DNA of 64,000 nt, taken from contig NZ_JACIJO010000002.1 of assembly GCF_014206875.1 (NCBI RefSeq), positions 1,416,006 through 1,480,005 of the forward strand. The letters run 5' to 3'. A program made the position numbers and the translations under genes. This document shows, piece by piece, positions 55,061 to 63,066 of the stretch (the stretch's first letter is position 1; every line of letters begins with the position of its first letter). Origin of the DNA: Algoriphagus iocasae (GTDB lineage Bacteria; Bacteroidota; Bacteroidia; Cytophagales; Cyclobacteriaceae). Below the pieces are notes generated by a model. It was not told the DNA's origin. It saw nothing but the letters and a program-made list of their open reading frames with translations, and made no database searches.

Positions 55061-55354
55061 TTATACGATTGCGGCTTGGATTCCGGCATCTAATATAGCT
55101 TCACACATTGGTTTGAGCTCATCGATACTTCCTTTTTTTACAGCACATTTTCCTTTGAAATGGATGATCAATGTGCATTGCTCTGCTTGCTCAGGACTGT
55201 GCTTGCATACTTTCACCAAAATATTGGCCACATGGTCGAACGTATTGACATCGTCATTATAGACAATCAGATCTGAGGAATCTAAATCCACCACTTCCTC
55301 CAGCAATACTTCGGTCTCTTCCTGAAATTGATAAGTCATGTTCAATCGATTCAT
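55061..55354 (-). CDS. clpS: ATP-dependent Clp protease adaptor ClpS
   Basis: Adaptor that delivers N-degron substrates to ClpA/ClpC-ClpP. The core is recognisable: LIVYNDDVNTFDHVANILVKVCKHSPEQAEQCTLIIHFKGKCAVKKGS, including the YNDDVNTFDHV motif and the conserved His-Lys-Gly region. At 97 residues it is of normal size. An alternative ATG five codons in (MTYQFQEE) is possible. It precedes recR on the same strand. Confidence 0.92.
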   Translation of the reverse strand: MNRLNMTYQFQEETEVLLEEVVDLDSSDLIVYNDDVNTFDHVANILVKVCKHSPEQAEQCTLIIHFKGKCAVKKGSIDELKPMCEAILDAGIQAAIV

Positions 55355-55406
55355 TTTGCAAAATTAATAATATTGGACAAATTAGCGGCTAATCTCCAAC
55401 TCATTT

Positions 55407-56858
55407 ATGAATCCACAGGTAGTTCTGATCGTTATTTCCTGCTATTTTTTACTTCTATTTTTGATTTCTTGGTTTACTTCCCGAAAAGTTACTGCCGATA
55501 CATTTTTTACAGGAGATAGACAGTCCCCATGGTTTCTTGTCGCTTTTGGAATGATCGGAGCATCCCTATCGGGTGTTACTTTCATCTCTGTTCCCGGGGA
55601 AGTTGGGAATTCTAACTTCTTTTATTTTCAGGTAGTCTTAGGCTACACTTTGGGGTATTTTACTATAGCAAAGGTGCTATTGCCTCTTTACTATCGGTTA
55701 AATCTTGTTTCGATCTACTCTTATTTGGAAGACCGATTTGGTTTTTGGTCCTATAAAACCGGTGCTTTCTTCTTTATCCTATCTAGAACTGTAGGCTCTT
55801 CTCTTCGGGTTTTCTTGGTGGCTTCAGTTCTTCAATTAATACTTTTTGACTCTTTGGGGATCCCATTTTGGGTTTCTGTGTTGATCACTGTAGGGCTTAT
55901 TTGGTTATACACCTTTCGTGGAGGTATCAAGACAGTGGTTTGGACGGATACGCTTCAGACATTCTTTATGCTTGCTGCAGTGATGGTCAGCATTATATTG
56001 ATTGGAAGGGAATTGGAGCTTTCCAGTGTTACTGAATATTTCAGGGTGGTTTCGGAAGATTCGAGATCCACGATTTTTAACTGGAATTGGAAAGATGGCA
56101 CCAATTTCTTTAAGCAATTTGTATCAGGTGCGTTTATCACAATTGTGATGACTGGGCTTGATCAGGACATGATGCAAAAAAACCTGACTTGTAAAAATAT
56201 CGGGGAGGCACAAAAAAATATGTTCTGGTTTACCATTAGCTTGGTGATAGTAAACTTGCTTTTTTTAGGTCTAGGGGTGATGCTGTATTTGTTTGCAGAA
56301 ACCAAAGGAATACCTCTTCCTGCCAGAACGGATGAACTATTTCCATTATTGGCGACCCAGTATTTCACACCATTTGCAGGCATTGTTTTCGTTTTGGGGA
56401 TTACTGCTGCGGCCTATTCCAGTGCTGATTCAACTTTGACAGCTTTGACTACTTCATTTTGTATTGACTTCTTACAAATCGACAAAAAATATCCAGCCGA
56501 GAAACGAGTTGGGGTAAGGCAAAGAGTTCATATTGCCTTTACTTTTTTGATGTTTATCGTGATTCTGATTTTTCATTTGGTCAATGATCAAAGTGTCATC
56601 AACACAGTATTTGTCATCGCTGGCTACACATATGGACCCTTGTTGGGTTTATATTCCTTTGGGTTATTTACCAAAATGAGAGTAAAAGATCGCTGGGTTC
56701 CATATCTGGCAGTTGCAGCTCCTGTGATCACTTACATTATCAGCAGTAATTCTGAAGAATGGCTTTGGGGGTATAAATTCGGTTTTGAAGCCTTAATTCT
56801 TAATGGATTGTTGATGTTTATCGGACTTTGGTTGGTACGCGAAAAATCAAATGGATAA
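55407..56858 (+). CDS. Sodium:solute symporter family protein
   Basis: Inner membrane Na+-coupled transporter of the SSS family, 483 residues with about 13 hydrophobic helices. Family phrases include FFTGDRQSPWFLVAFGMIGASLSGVTFISVPGEVG near the start, YTFRGGIKTVVWTDTLQTFFM, and FVLGITAAAYSSADSTLTALTTSF late. The substrate is not determinable; relatives carry sugars, amino acids or sialic acid. It diverges from clpS with a 52-bp gap and overlaps the convergent MGMT-like gene by 12 bp. Confidence 0.9.
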   Translation: MNPQVVLIVISCYFLLLFLISWFTSRKVTADTFFTGDRQSPWFLVAFGMIGASLSGVTFISVPGEVGNSNFFYFQVVLGYTLGYFTIAKVLLPLYYRLNLVSIYSYLEDRFGFWSYKTGAFFFILSRTVGSSLRVFLVASVLQLILFDSLGIPFWVSVLITVGLIWLYTFRGGIKTVVWTDTLQTFFMLAAVMVSIILIGRELELSSVTEYFRVVSEDSRSTIFNWNWKDGTNFFKQFVSGAFITIVMTGLDQDMMQKNLTCKNIGEAQKNMFWFTISLVIVNLLFLGLGVMLYLFAETKGIPLPARTDELFPLLATQYFTPFAGIVFVLGITAAAYSSADSTLTALTTSFCIDFLQIDKKYPAEKRVGVRQRVHIAFTFLMFIVILIFHLVNDQSVINTVFVIAGYTYGPLLGLYSFGLFTKMRVKDRWVPYLAVAAPVITYIISSNSEEWLWGYKFGFEALILNGLLMFIGLWLVREKSNG

Positions 56859-57182
56859 TTCTATTTCTGGATTCCAAAAGACCTGATCAAAGTTCTGAAC
56901 CTGGTCTTTTTCTACTTTCACACCTTCTTTTGCCAAAGCCTCCTGCATTGCTGTTGGAGTAGAAAAATGATGTCTTCCAGTCAATAATCCTTGTCTATTT
57001 ACGACTCGATGTGCGGGGACATCCGGTAAAGTATGTGCGGCATTCATAGCATAGCCGACCATCCTAGCTCCACTTTTTAGACCTAAATAGTGGGCGATGG
57101 CTCCATAGGAAGTGACTCTTCCTTCAGGGATTTCCTTAACTACTTGGTAGACAAGATCAAAATAATTCGGTTTTTCAGTCAT
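56847..57182 (-). CDS. Alkyltransferase-like protein (MGMT family without active Cys)
   Basis: A 111-residue protein with the C-terminal DNA-binding domain of O6-alkylguanine transferases. The helix-turn-helix GRVTSYGAIAHYLG is present, with the Arg finger in GARMVGYAMN. The active-site PCHRV is here PAHRV (residues 56-60, Ala57). It is therefore an ATL protein: it binds alkylated guanine and flips it out without repairing it, handing the lesion to nucleotide excision repair in known systems. It overlaps the upstream MscS gene by 8 bp and the convergent symporter by 12 bp. Confidence 0.92.
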   Translation of the reverse strand: MTEKPNYFDLVYQVVKEIPEGRVTSYGAIAHYLGLKSGARMVGYAMNAAHTLPDVPAHRVVNRQGLLTGRHHFSTPTAMQEALAKEGVKVEKDQVQNFDQVFWNPEIELSI

Positions 57183-58059
57183 GATGTGAAAGGTTGATGA
57201 TCGCCTGATTGATGGTTTTCCTGATTTTAGTTTCTGTTTCTTTTTCTCCGGTTTTGATAGGGAATTGAAAGCGGATCAAACTAACGCCGGATTTTCTTTC
57301 TAAAACATTGAGTTGGGCTCCTTTGATATAAACCAGATCAGAGAAGTCTTTTAGCTTTTGGGAAAGCTTGGTTTCGATCTCAGATATTTGCATCCCTGTC
57401 ATATTGTCGATCTCAAAATCAAAAATCATCTGATGAGAATTATTCCTGCTGAAATTGACTATTTCGGAGGCCAAAACCATAGAGTTTGGAACTATGATCG
57501 TTTCACCAGTTTCATTTTTCAATACCAAGTTTATCAGTGTAATATCTCGGATGAAACCGGTGTTTTTGCCAATCTGAATTTTGTCTCCGATTTCCAATTG
57601 ATCCGAAAACATGATGATCAGCCCATTGGCAATGTTTGTGATATAGTCTTTTGTCAACACTGCAATTGCCGCAGCGACAATGGTGATACTGGTCAAAAAT
57701 TCTAAAGGACGAATTCCAAATGCAAGCATCAAAGATATCAGTAAGACGATCACATTGAGGATCCAAGAAATCCGATCAATTCCAATGACAAAATTGGGTT
57801 GCACTTTTTCATCCTTTGTTTTTTTAAGGTAAAAGCGTAAAGCCGCAAAGCGTCCCAGAGAAATAATCAGGTTGCTACTCAATAGAAATATCAAAGCCCT
57901 TCCAATATTTTTGAGAATGGGATAGTTACTAAAAACAGGGCTTAGAAAATTTTCGCTTTCGTATATAAACTCCAGACAGATAAGTAAAAAGAGTTTGAAA
58001 ATGAAGTTTCTGCGCCTTACATTTTCTTTTGTCTGGATGCTGGTTTTTAAATGATTCAT
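57175..58059 (-). CDS. Small-conductance mechanosensitive channel (MscS family)
   Basis: A 294-residue inner membrane channel. Several N-terminal hydrophobic helices precede the pore helix and beta domain of MscS (ITIVAAAIAVLTKDYITNIANGLIIMFSDQLEIGDKIQIGKNTGFIRDITLINLVLKNETGETIIVPNSMV). The VPNSMV motif and GDKIQIG/GFIRDI are family signatures. It gates osmotic stress release. The stop overlaps the start of the ATL gene, so the two are likely cotranscribed. Confidence 0.9.
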   Translation of the reverse strand: MNHLKTSIQTKENVRRRNFIFKLFLLICLEFIYESENFLSPVFSNYPILKNIGRALIFLLSSNLIISLGRFAALRFYLKKTKDEKVQPNFVIGIDRISWILNVIVLLISLMLAFGIRPLEFLTSITIVAAAIAVLTKDYITNIANGLIIMFSDQLEIGDKIQIGKNTGFIRDITLINLVLKNETGETIIVPNSMVLASEIVNFSRNNSHQMIFDFEIDNMTGMQISEIETKLSQKLKDFSDLVYIKGAQLNVLERKSGVSLIRFQFPIKTGEKETETKIRKTINQAIINLSHHD

Positions 58060-58119
58060 GTCTAATTCTAAAAATTAAGGGTAATTTTAGGAATATTCAG
58101 ACAGAATTTTTCAAAAAGT

Positions 58120-58797
58120 ATGAGCAGAAACATAATTATTACAGGAGCAAGCGGAAATTTAGGGACTTCAGTTGTTGAGAAATTTAAAAGAGAAGGTTAT
58201 CATATTATCGTTTTGACTCAACCAGGAAAAGAAGAATATATTGAGGATGCCGATGATAGTTATGAAGTGGACGTCACTGATGAGGAGCAAGTAACTGCTT
58301 TTGTGAAGGAGTTTCAATTGCAATACGGTGAATTAGATGCATTGGCATTATTGGTTGGCGGTTTTGGAATGGGAGGATTTGAGTCAACAAGCCAAGCAGA
58401 TCTTCAGAAAATGTTCCATCTGAATTTCTTCAGTGCTTACCATTTGGTTAGAGGTTTTTTGCCGATCATGAAAAAACAACAAAAAGGGACATTCCTGTTC
58501 GTAGGTGCTAAACCGGCTTTGGAGCTTGAAGCAGGAAAAGACATGTTGGCCTATGCCCTCAGCAAAAGACTGATCATTACTTTGACAGAGATCCTTGGCG
58601 AGGAAATTAAAGATTCCCCGATACGTTCCCATGTATTTGTGCCAAGTATCATTGATACTCCGATCAATCGTGAGGCTATGCCTGATTCTGATTATTCGAA
58701 ATGGGTTAGACCTCAGGAAATTGCAGAAGCAATGCATTATGCTGTAAATACCCCTGCTTTGAGAAATATGACCTTCAAACTTTATGGAGAGGTATAA
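58120..58797 (+). CDS. Short-chain dehydrogenase/reductase
   Basis: SDR-family oxidoreductase of 225 residues. The nucleotide-binding GASGNLGTSVVEKF is at the N-terminus, with a catalytic-type region around MLAYALSKRLIITL (YxxxK-like Tyr and Lys). The NNAG-type motif is replaced by LLVGGFGMGGFE. The substrate is unknown. Confidence 0.85.
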   Translation: MSRNIIITGASGNLGTSVVEKFKREGYHIIVLTQPGKEEYIEDADDSYEVDVTDEEQVTAFVKEFQLQYGELDALALLVGGFGMGGFESTSQADLQKMFHLNFFSAYHLVRGFLPIMKKQQKGTFLFVGAKPALELEAGKDMLAYALSKRLIITLTEILGEEIKDSPIRSHVFVPSIIDTPINREAMPDSDYSKWVRPQEIAEAMHYAVNTPALRNMTFKLYGEV

Positions 58798-58862
58798 TTG
58801 AAATTGGTAAGTCGAAAACCAATCAGTTCTTGCTCCAACTAGTTTGATAACAAGTATAATCT

Positions 58863-59324
58863 ATGAAAACGAAATTGTTTTTTTGCTTAATGCTAGCCGC
58901 ATTAGTAGGTTTTTCTGCGAATGCCCAAACCGAAGAAGAGGCTGTGAAAACAGTCATAAACTCCCTATTTGACGGGATGAGAGCAAAAAATGCTGATCAA
59001 ATTTCTGATGCATTTTCAACGGATGCAATCATGCAGACGATTCAGAATAAACCTGAAGGGACAGTTATCGCTAGTAATTCTGTAGCGGACTTTGCAAAAA
59101 GTATTGGGTCTGTTCCTGCCGAAACGTATTTGGATGAGCGTTTGACTGATTTTGTTATTCAAGTGGATGCAAATATGGCCACCGCATGGACTCCTTATCA
59201 ATTTTACGTGAATGAGAAATTCAGCCATTGTGGTGTCAATTCATTTCAATTGGTGAAAATGAACGGTGCCTGGAAAATCGTCTATATAATCGATACCAGA
59301 AGAAAAGACGCTTGTGTTGAATAG
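58863..59324 (+). CDS. Exported NTF2-like (SnoaL-type) protein
   Basis: A 153-residue protein with a signal peptide (ends SANAQ) and an NTF2-like cone fold (VINSLFDGMRAKNADQISDAFSTDAIM, ending SFQLVKMNGAWKIVYIIDTR). Secreted NTF2-like proteins may be binding proteins or isomerase-like enzymes. The stop is followed directly by the ATG of the Gre-like gene, with no spacer, so the two are coupled. Confidence 0.85.
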   Translation: MKTKLFFCLMLAALVGFSANAQTEEEAVKTVINSLFDGMRAKNADQISDAFSTDAIMQTIQNKPEGTVIASNSVADFAKSIGSVPAETYLDERLTDFVIQVDANMATAWTPYQFYVNEKFSHCGVNSFQLVKMNGAWKIVYIIDTRRKDACVE

Positions 59325-59780
59325 ATGAATGAATTTAAATCTCAGATTTTTCAGGCAGCTTTTGAGCTTCTAGAACAGCGGAAAGTCCTTCTTGCATCTG
59401 AATTGAAATCTCTTGAGCAAAGTATTCATGAGGATACGAAAAGTTCAGCAGGAGATAAATATGAGACTGGTAGGGAAATGATCCGGCAAGAGATCGGAAA
59501 GGTCGAAAATCAGTTTAAACAAAATCAATCTTTTTTGATGGAGATGAATCATCTTCAGGATTCTTGTAAACCTTTTGCAAAGGTGTCAGAAGGTAGTTTG
59601 CTGCGTTGGGGAGATGATTGGTTGTTTATTTCATCCAGCATAGGTCAGCTGACTGTAGCTGGGAAAAAGGTTTTTCTTCTCAGCAAAAACTCACCTTTGG
59701 GACAAGCATTGATCGGGAAAGAGAAATCGGAAGTAGTGGCTTTTCGAGGGCAGAGTAAACCTATTAATGAGTTGGTTTAG
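59325..59780 (+). CDS. GreA/GreB-like coiled-coil protein
   Basis: A 151-residue protein with an N-terminal coiled-coil (LLASELKSLEQSIHEDTKSSAGDKYETGREMIRQEIGKVENQ) and a GreA/B-like C-terminal domain, with the characteristic NSPLGQALIGKEKSEVVAFRG and GQSKPINELV. Members of this Bacteroidota group are often labelled 3-oxoacyl-ACP synthase in databases, which the sequence does not support (no KAS catalytic Cys or GNTSAA-type motif). A role at RNA polymerase or in translation quality control is inferred from the Gre likeness. It is translationally coupled to the NTF2-like gene. Confidence 0.75.
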   Translation: MNEFKSQIFQAAFELLEQRKVLLASELKSLEQSIHEDTKSSAGDKYETGREMIRQEIGKVENQFKQNQSFLMEMNHLQDSCKPFAKVSEGSLLRWGDDWLFISSSIGQLTVAGKKVFLLSKNSPLGQALIGKEKSEVVAFRGQSKPINELV

Positions 59781-59781
59781 C

Positions 59782-60201
59782 TTACTGATTTTTGGGGACA
59801 AAGCTCATCAATTCTCCAGCCTCTCCAGACAAAGTAATTTTTTCAGAATCCCCTTTAAAGGATTTTACTTGCTGAATTGCCTCTAGAAATTGATTCTCAC
59901 CTTCGGCTAGACAGGCCCTTTGGGTTACCGCTCCTGGATCGAGTTTTAAATCTTTTCCTTCCAGGCTGTATATCCCTGAGAAATTGTTACAACCTCCAAA
60001 TCCACTCAATTTTCCAGCTTCTTCAAAATTTAAAAAAGGTAAACCGGAAGGAAACAATTCTGCTAAAGTGCTATTCCCTTTGAGACTTTCTAGTTCCCAT
60101 TGGTTATTGGTGAGCATGCCTACAGCGGTTTTTTGTATCGGTTTACAGTTGACCAGCATTAAGACCATAAAAAGTATGGGGATTATCCGAAAAGCTTTCA
60201 T
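59782..60201 (-). CDS. META-domain lipoprotein
   Basis: A 139-residue lipoprotein (Cys19 in LVNC) with a META/HslJ-like domain: NQWELESLKGNS at the start, GKLSGFGGCNNFSGIYSLEGKDLKL in the middle. The GxGGCNxxxGxY motif is diagnostic. META domains occur in heat-shock protein HslJ and many periplasmic lipoproteins; the exact role is unknown. Convergent with the Gre-like gene, stop-to-stop distance 1 bp. Confidence 0.9.
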   Translation of the reverse strand: MKAFRIIPILFMVLMLVNCKPIQKTAVGMLTNNQWELESLKGNSTLAELFPSGLPFLNFEEAGKLSGFGGCNNFSGIYSLEGKDLKLDPGAVTQRACLAEGENQFLEAIQQVKSFKGDSEKITLSGEAGELMSFVPKNQ

Positions 60202-60420
60202 AATCGATTGGATTTGTTCTAAAGGATAATTTATAAATTTTTTAGACCAAATTCTCTTTTGGTTTTTAAAGGAATGTCAAAAATTACAAGTTGTTTTTGG
60301 AAAAAAGACCTGATTTTTTGTCTAATTATTAAAGAATGTCTGACTTTTTTGAAAAACTACAAAGGATTGTTTGGCATATCAAAATTTTGGTCTTAAGATT
60401 GTCGTGTCAATTCTTCGGAT
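60202..60420. other. Non-coding stretch upstream of the thr leader
   Basis: AT-rich DNA between the META lipoprotein start and the leader frame. It must hold the divergent promoters of both transcripts, but no clear TAnnTTTG box was found. Two overlapping short frames on the plus strand were not accepted as genes. Confidence 0.5.
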
Positions 60421-60534
60421 ATGGTATTTGCAGCACATATTTCAGTTACAGAAAACCTCTACACTTTACGTGGAACAGTTGCACGTACATCTTTTTTTAT
60501 GTCCACCGGAATGTTCACCACCATTACGGGGTGA
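60421..60534 (+). CDS. Candidate threonine operon leader peptide
   Basis: A 37-codon frame starting at ATG 60421 that ends MSTGMFTTITG before TGA at 60532. It holds 8 Thr in 37 residues, two further Met and two Ile, concentrated in the last eleven codons (an internal ATG at 60499 gives just those). Its end lies 81 bp before thrA. A hairpin ACGGG / CCCGT (60526-60530 with 60536-60540) has the stop codon in its loop, and an upstream hairpin TACGTG / CACGTA lies at 60467-60472 with 60482-60487. This is what an attenuator that senses threonine, isoleucine or methionine charging would look like. No canonical terminator with a long T-run was found, so the exact mechanism stays open. Not verified by search. 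Confidence 0.6.
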   Translation: MVFAAHISVTENLYTLRGTVARTSFFMSTGMFTTITG

Positions 60535-60540
60535 TCCCGT
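60526..60540 (+). promoter_or_regulatory. Possible attenuator hairpin upstream of thrA
   Basis: A perfect 5-bp stem (ACGGG / CCCGT) with loop GTGAT that contains the leader stop codon. Other pairings with the downstream CCCGCCC are possible. A real terminator is not clear. Confidence 0.4.
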
Positions 60541-60615
60541 TCAAAAATCAGTAGTACCCGCCCTTTTGGTCTTTTATGGCCCGTTTTAGTTTAAAAACTC
60601 ATTTCAAAATTCTTT

Positions 60616-63066
60616 ATGAAAGTCATCAAGTTTGGAGGTTCATCCGTAGCGAACCCCGAAAACATCAAAAAAGTATTTTCCATTATTGAGGAGAAGCTTA
60701 AAAAACATGAAATAGCCATAGTTTTTTCAGCATTTGGTGGTGTCACGGAAAGCCTTTTGAAAATATCCCAACTTGCAAGAGAAGGTGATCAAGCATACAG
60801 AGATACTTTACAAACCTTAGAAGAAAAGCATCTGGATTTGGTGAGACAGCTTATTTCTGTTCAGAACCAATCCACTGTGATGACTTATGTGAAAGTTCGT
60901 TTCAAAGAGTTGGAAGATCTTTTTCACGGGATTTATTTGATCAAAGAAAATTCTCCGAGGACTTTGGATTATGTAGCCAGTTTTGGAGAAAGACTTTCTG
61001 CTTTTATTCTTGCAGAAGCGTTGGCAGGAAAAGGTCTGAAAACACAATTTTTGGATGCGCGAGAAGTAATCCGTACCAATGATCGGTTTGGTCAGGCTCG
61101 AGTGGATTTTGAAACTACCAATGCACTTATCAGAAGTTATTTTGGGAAGAATGATGGGATCAAAGTAATAACAGGCTTCATTGCTTCCACATCAAAAGGC
61201 GAAACAACAACACTTGGCAGATCGGGTTCTGATTATACGGCTTCTATTTTTGCAGGAGCCTTAGAGGCAGAAGATCTAGAAATCTGGACTGATGTTTCTG
61301 GAGTTTTGACTTCTGACCCTCGATTAGTATATACCGCGTTTACAGTGCCTCAGCTGAGCTATAACGAAGCCATGGAACTGTCTCATTTCGGTGCAAAGGT
61401 GATTTTCCCTGCGACTATGCAGCCGGCTATGAAGCGGAATATTCCGATTTATATCAAAAACACTTTTGAACCGGAAAATCCAGGCACCAAAATAAACAGC
61501 GAAGTCACAAAAGAGGCATTGATCAAGGGAATCAGCTCCATGTCCAATATTTCTATTGTGACTGTTCAGGGTGCGGGGTTGATTGAGTCTGTTTCCGGGA
61601 CGAGCCGAGTTTTTAAAGCTTTGGCGGAAGCCGAAGTGAATATCGTGTTGATTTCTCAGGCATCTTCGGAGCATAGCATCTGTTTGGCTATCAAAACAGA
61701 TGAGGCCTACTTGGCCAAAGAGGCTGTAGAAAAGGAATTTCACTATGAGATAAAATCTGGTGAAATGGAAGAAGTGAATCTTCTTCATGGATTTTCTACA
61801 GTTGCGGTAGTTGGTGAAAACATGAAGCATAACCCTGGAGCTTCTGGACGTATGTTTAGAGCTTTGGGTCGAAATAACATTAACGTTGCTGCAATCGCGC
61901 AGGGGAGCTCAGAGTTGAATATTTCTGCTGTGATCCCACAGGCCGATTTGCAAAAGGCCCTGAATGCCCTTCATGAAGCGTTTTTCTTATCTGAGAATAA
62001 GGTGTTACACGTGTTCTTAATTGGGACCGGTTTGATCGGTCAGGCTTTGATCCGAATGATCGCTTCTCAGCAGGAAAAACTGCAGCAGGACAGCATGCTG
62101 GATATTCAGATTCACGGACTGGCGAATAGCCGATACATGGCTTTTCACGAGGATGGATTTGATCTGAAAAACCCTCATAAATTGGGTTCTGGAGATCAAA
62201 AAATGGATCTGAATAAATTTATTGAGACCATGGAGCAGATGAACTTCTCCAACTCAGTAATGGTGGATTGTACGGCTTCTTTGGAAGTGGCAAACACTTA
62301 TTCCAGAATTCTTGAAGCTAAAATCGGGATTGTTACTCCTAATAAGAAAGCTAATTCCGGTTCGATGGAACAATACTTGGCTTTGAAGAAAATCGCCAAA
62401 AAGCGTGGGGTGAAATTCTTATATGAAACCAATGTCGCGGCAGGCTTACCAGTCATCAATACACTTCAGGATTTGATGCTTTCCGGTGATCGGGTAATCA
62501 AAATTGAAGCAGTTTTAAGTGGGTCGATGAACTTTATTTTCTCGGAATTTGAAAAAGGCTCTTCTTTCTCAGAAGTGGTCAGAGTCGCAAAAGACAAGGG
62601 TTATACTGAGCCTGATCCACGAGATGATTTAAGTGGAATGGATGTGGCGAGAAAGATTTTGATTTTGGGTAGAGAGGCTGAGCAAACACTAGAGTTTGAT
62701 TCAGTGACAGTGGAAGGAATGGTGCCGGATGATTGTGTTGAGACTACTTCGGTAGATGAGTTTTTTGTGAAATTAAAAGCTCATGATTCACACTTTGAGA
62801 AGGTAAGAGAAGAGGCGAAAGAAAAAGGAGAGAAACTTCGATTTATGGCGACTTTGGAAAATGGATCTGCGAAAGTCGGCTTGAATTCACTGAAAGTTGA
62901 ACACCCGTTTAGTAGCCTGCAGGGAAGTGATAATATGATTTTGTTGACTACTGAGAGATATCATGATTTTCCAATGATTATCAGAGGTCCTGGTGCAGGA
63001 GCAGATGTAACTGCTGCTGGAGTATTTGCGGATGTGATCAGAATCGGTAACTATACTCGGGAGTGA
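60616..63066 (+). CDS. thrA: Bifunctional aspartate kinase/homoserine dehydrogenase I
   Basis: Fusion enzyme of the aspartate pathway, catalysing the first step (aspartate phosphorylation) and the third (aspartate semialdehyde to homoserine) towards Thr, Ile and Met. The aspartokinase part is residues 1-290 (KFGGSSVANPENI, GRSGSDYTASIFAGAL). Regulatory ACT domains span about 310-455 (ISIVTVQGAGLIES, VAVVGENMKHNPGASGRMF). The homoserine dehydrogenase part begins near 465 (VFLIGTGLIGQALIRMI), with KEANSGSM-like NKKANSGSMEQYL, AGLPVINTLQDLMLSGD and EPDPRDDLSGMDVARK. The length of 816 is typical. The thrB ATG overlaps its stop by one base (TGATG), so translation is coupled. Regulation by the upstream leader is likely. 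Confidence 0.97.
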   Translation: MKVIKFGGSSVANPENIKKVFSIIEEKLKKHEIAIVFSAFGGVTESLLKISQLAREGDQAYRDTLQTLEEKHLDLVRQLISVQNQSTVMTYVKVRFKELEDLFHGIYLIKENSPRTLDYVASFGERLSAFILAEALAGKGLKTQFLDAREVIRTNDRFGQARVDFETTNALIRSYFGKNDGIKVITGFIASTSKGETTTLGRSGSDYTASIFAGALEAEDLEIWTDVSGVLTSDPRLVYTAFTVPQLSYNEAMELSHFGAKVIFPATMQPAMKRNIPIYIKNTFEPENPGTKINSEVTKEALIKGISSMSNISIVTVQGAGLIESVSGTSRVFKALAEAEVNIVLISQASSEHSICLAIKTDEAYLAKEAVEKEFHYEIKSGEMEEVNLLHGFSTVAVVGENMKHNPGASGRMFRALGRNNINVAAIAQGSSELNISAVIPQADLQKALNALHEAFFLSENKVLHVFLIGTGLIGQALIRMIASQQEKLQQDSMLDIQIHGLANSRYMAFHEDGFDLKNPHKLGSGDQKMDLNKFIETMEQMNFSNSVMVDCTASLEVANTYSRILEAKIGIVTPNKKANSGSMEQYLALKKIAKKRGVKFLYETNVAAGLPVINTLQDLMLSGDRVIKIEAVLSGSMNFIFSEFEKGSSFSEVVRVAKDKGYTEPDPRDDLSGMDVARKILILGREAEQTLEFDSVTVEGMVPDDCVETTSVDEFFVKLKAHDSHFEKVREEAKEKGEKLRFMATLENGSAKVGLNSLKVEHPFSSLQGSDNMILLTTERYHDFPMIIRGPGAGADVTAAGVFADVIRIGNYTRE

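Noticed and set aside
15265..57182. Overlapping convergent gene ends (DUF2520/pirin, DUF2461/HAD, symporter/ATL) as antisense regulation
   Set aside because: Overlaps of 3-15 bp between stop codons are common in compact genomes and give no sign of regulation.
59325..59780. 3-oxoacyl-ACP synthase
   Set aside because: A frequent database label for this family, but the sequence lacks any ketosynthase motif and is too short.
60336..60589. Two overlapping 72-codon open frames upstream of thrA
   Set aside because: They overlap the Thr-rich leader frame in other phases, show no domain or bias, and run through the hairpin region; the leader frame is a better explanation of this DNA.
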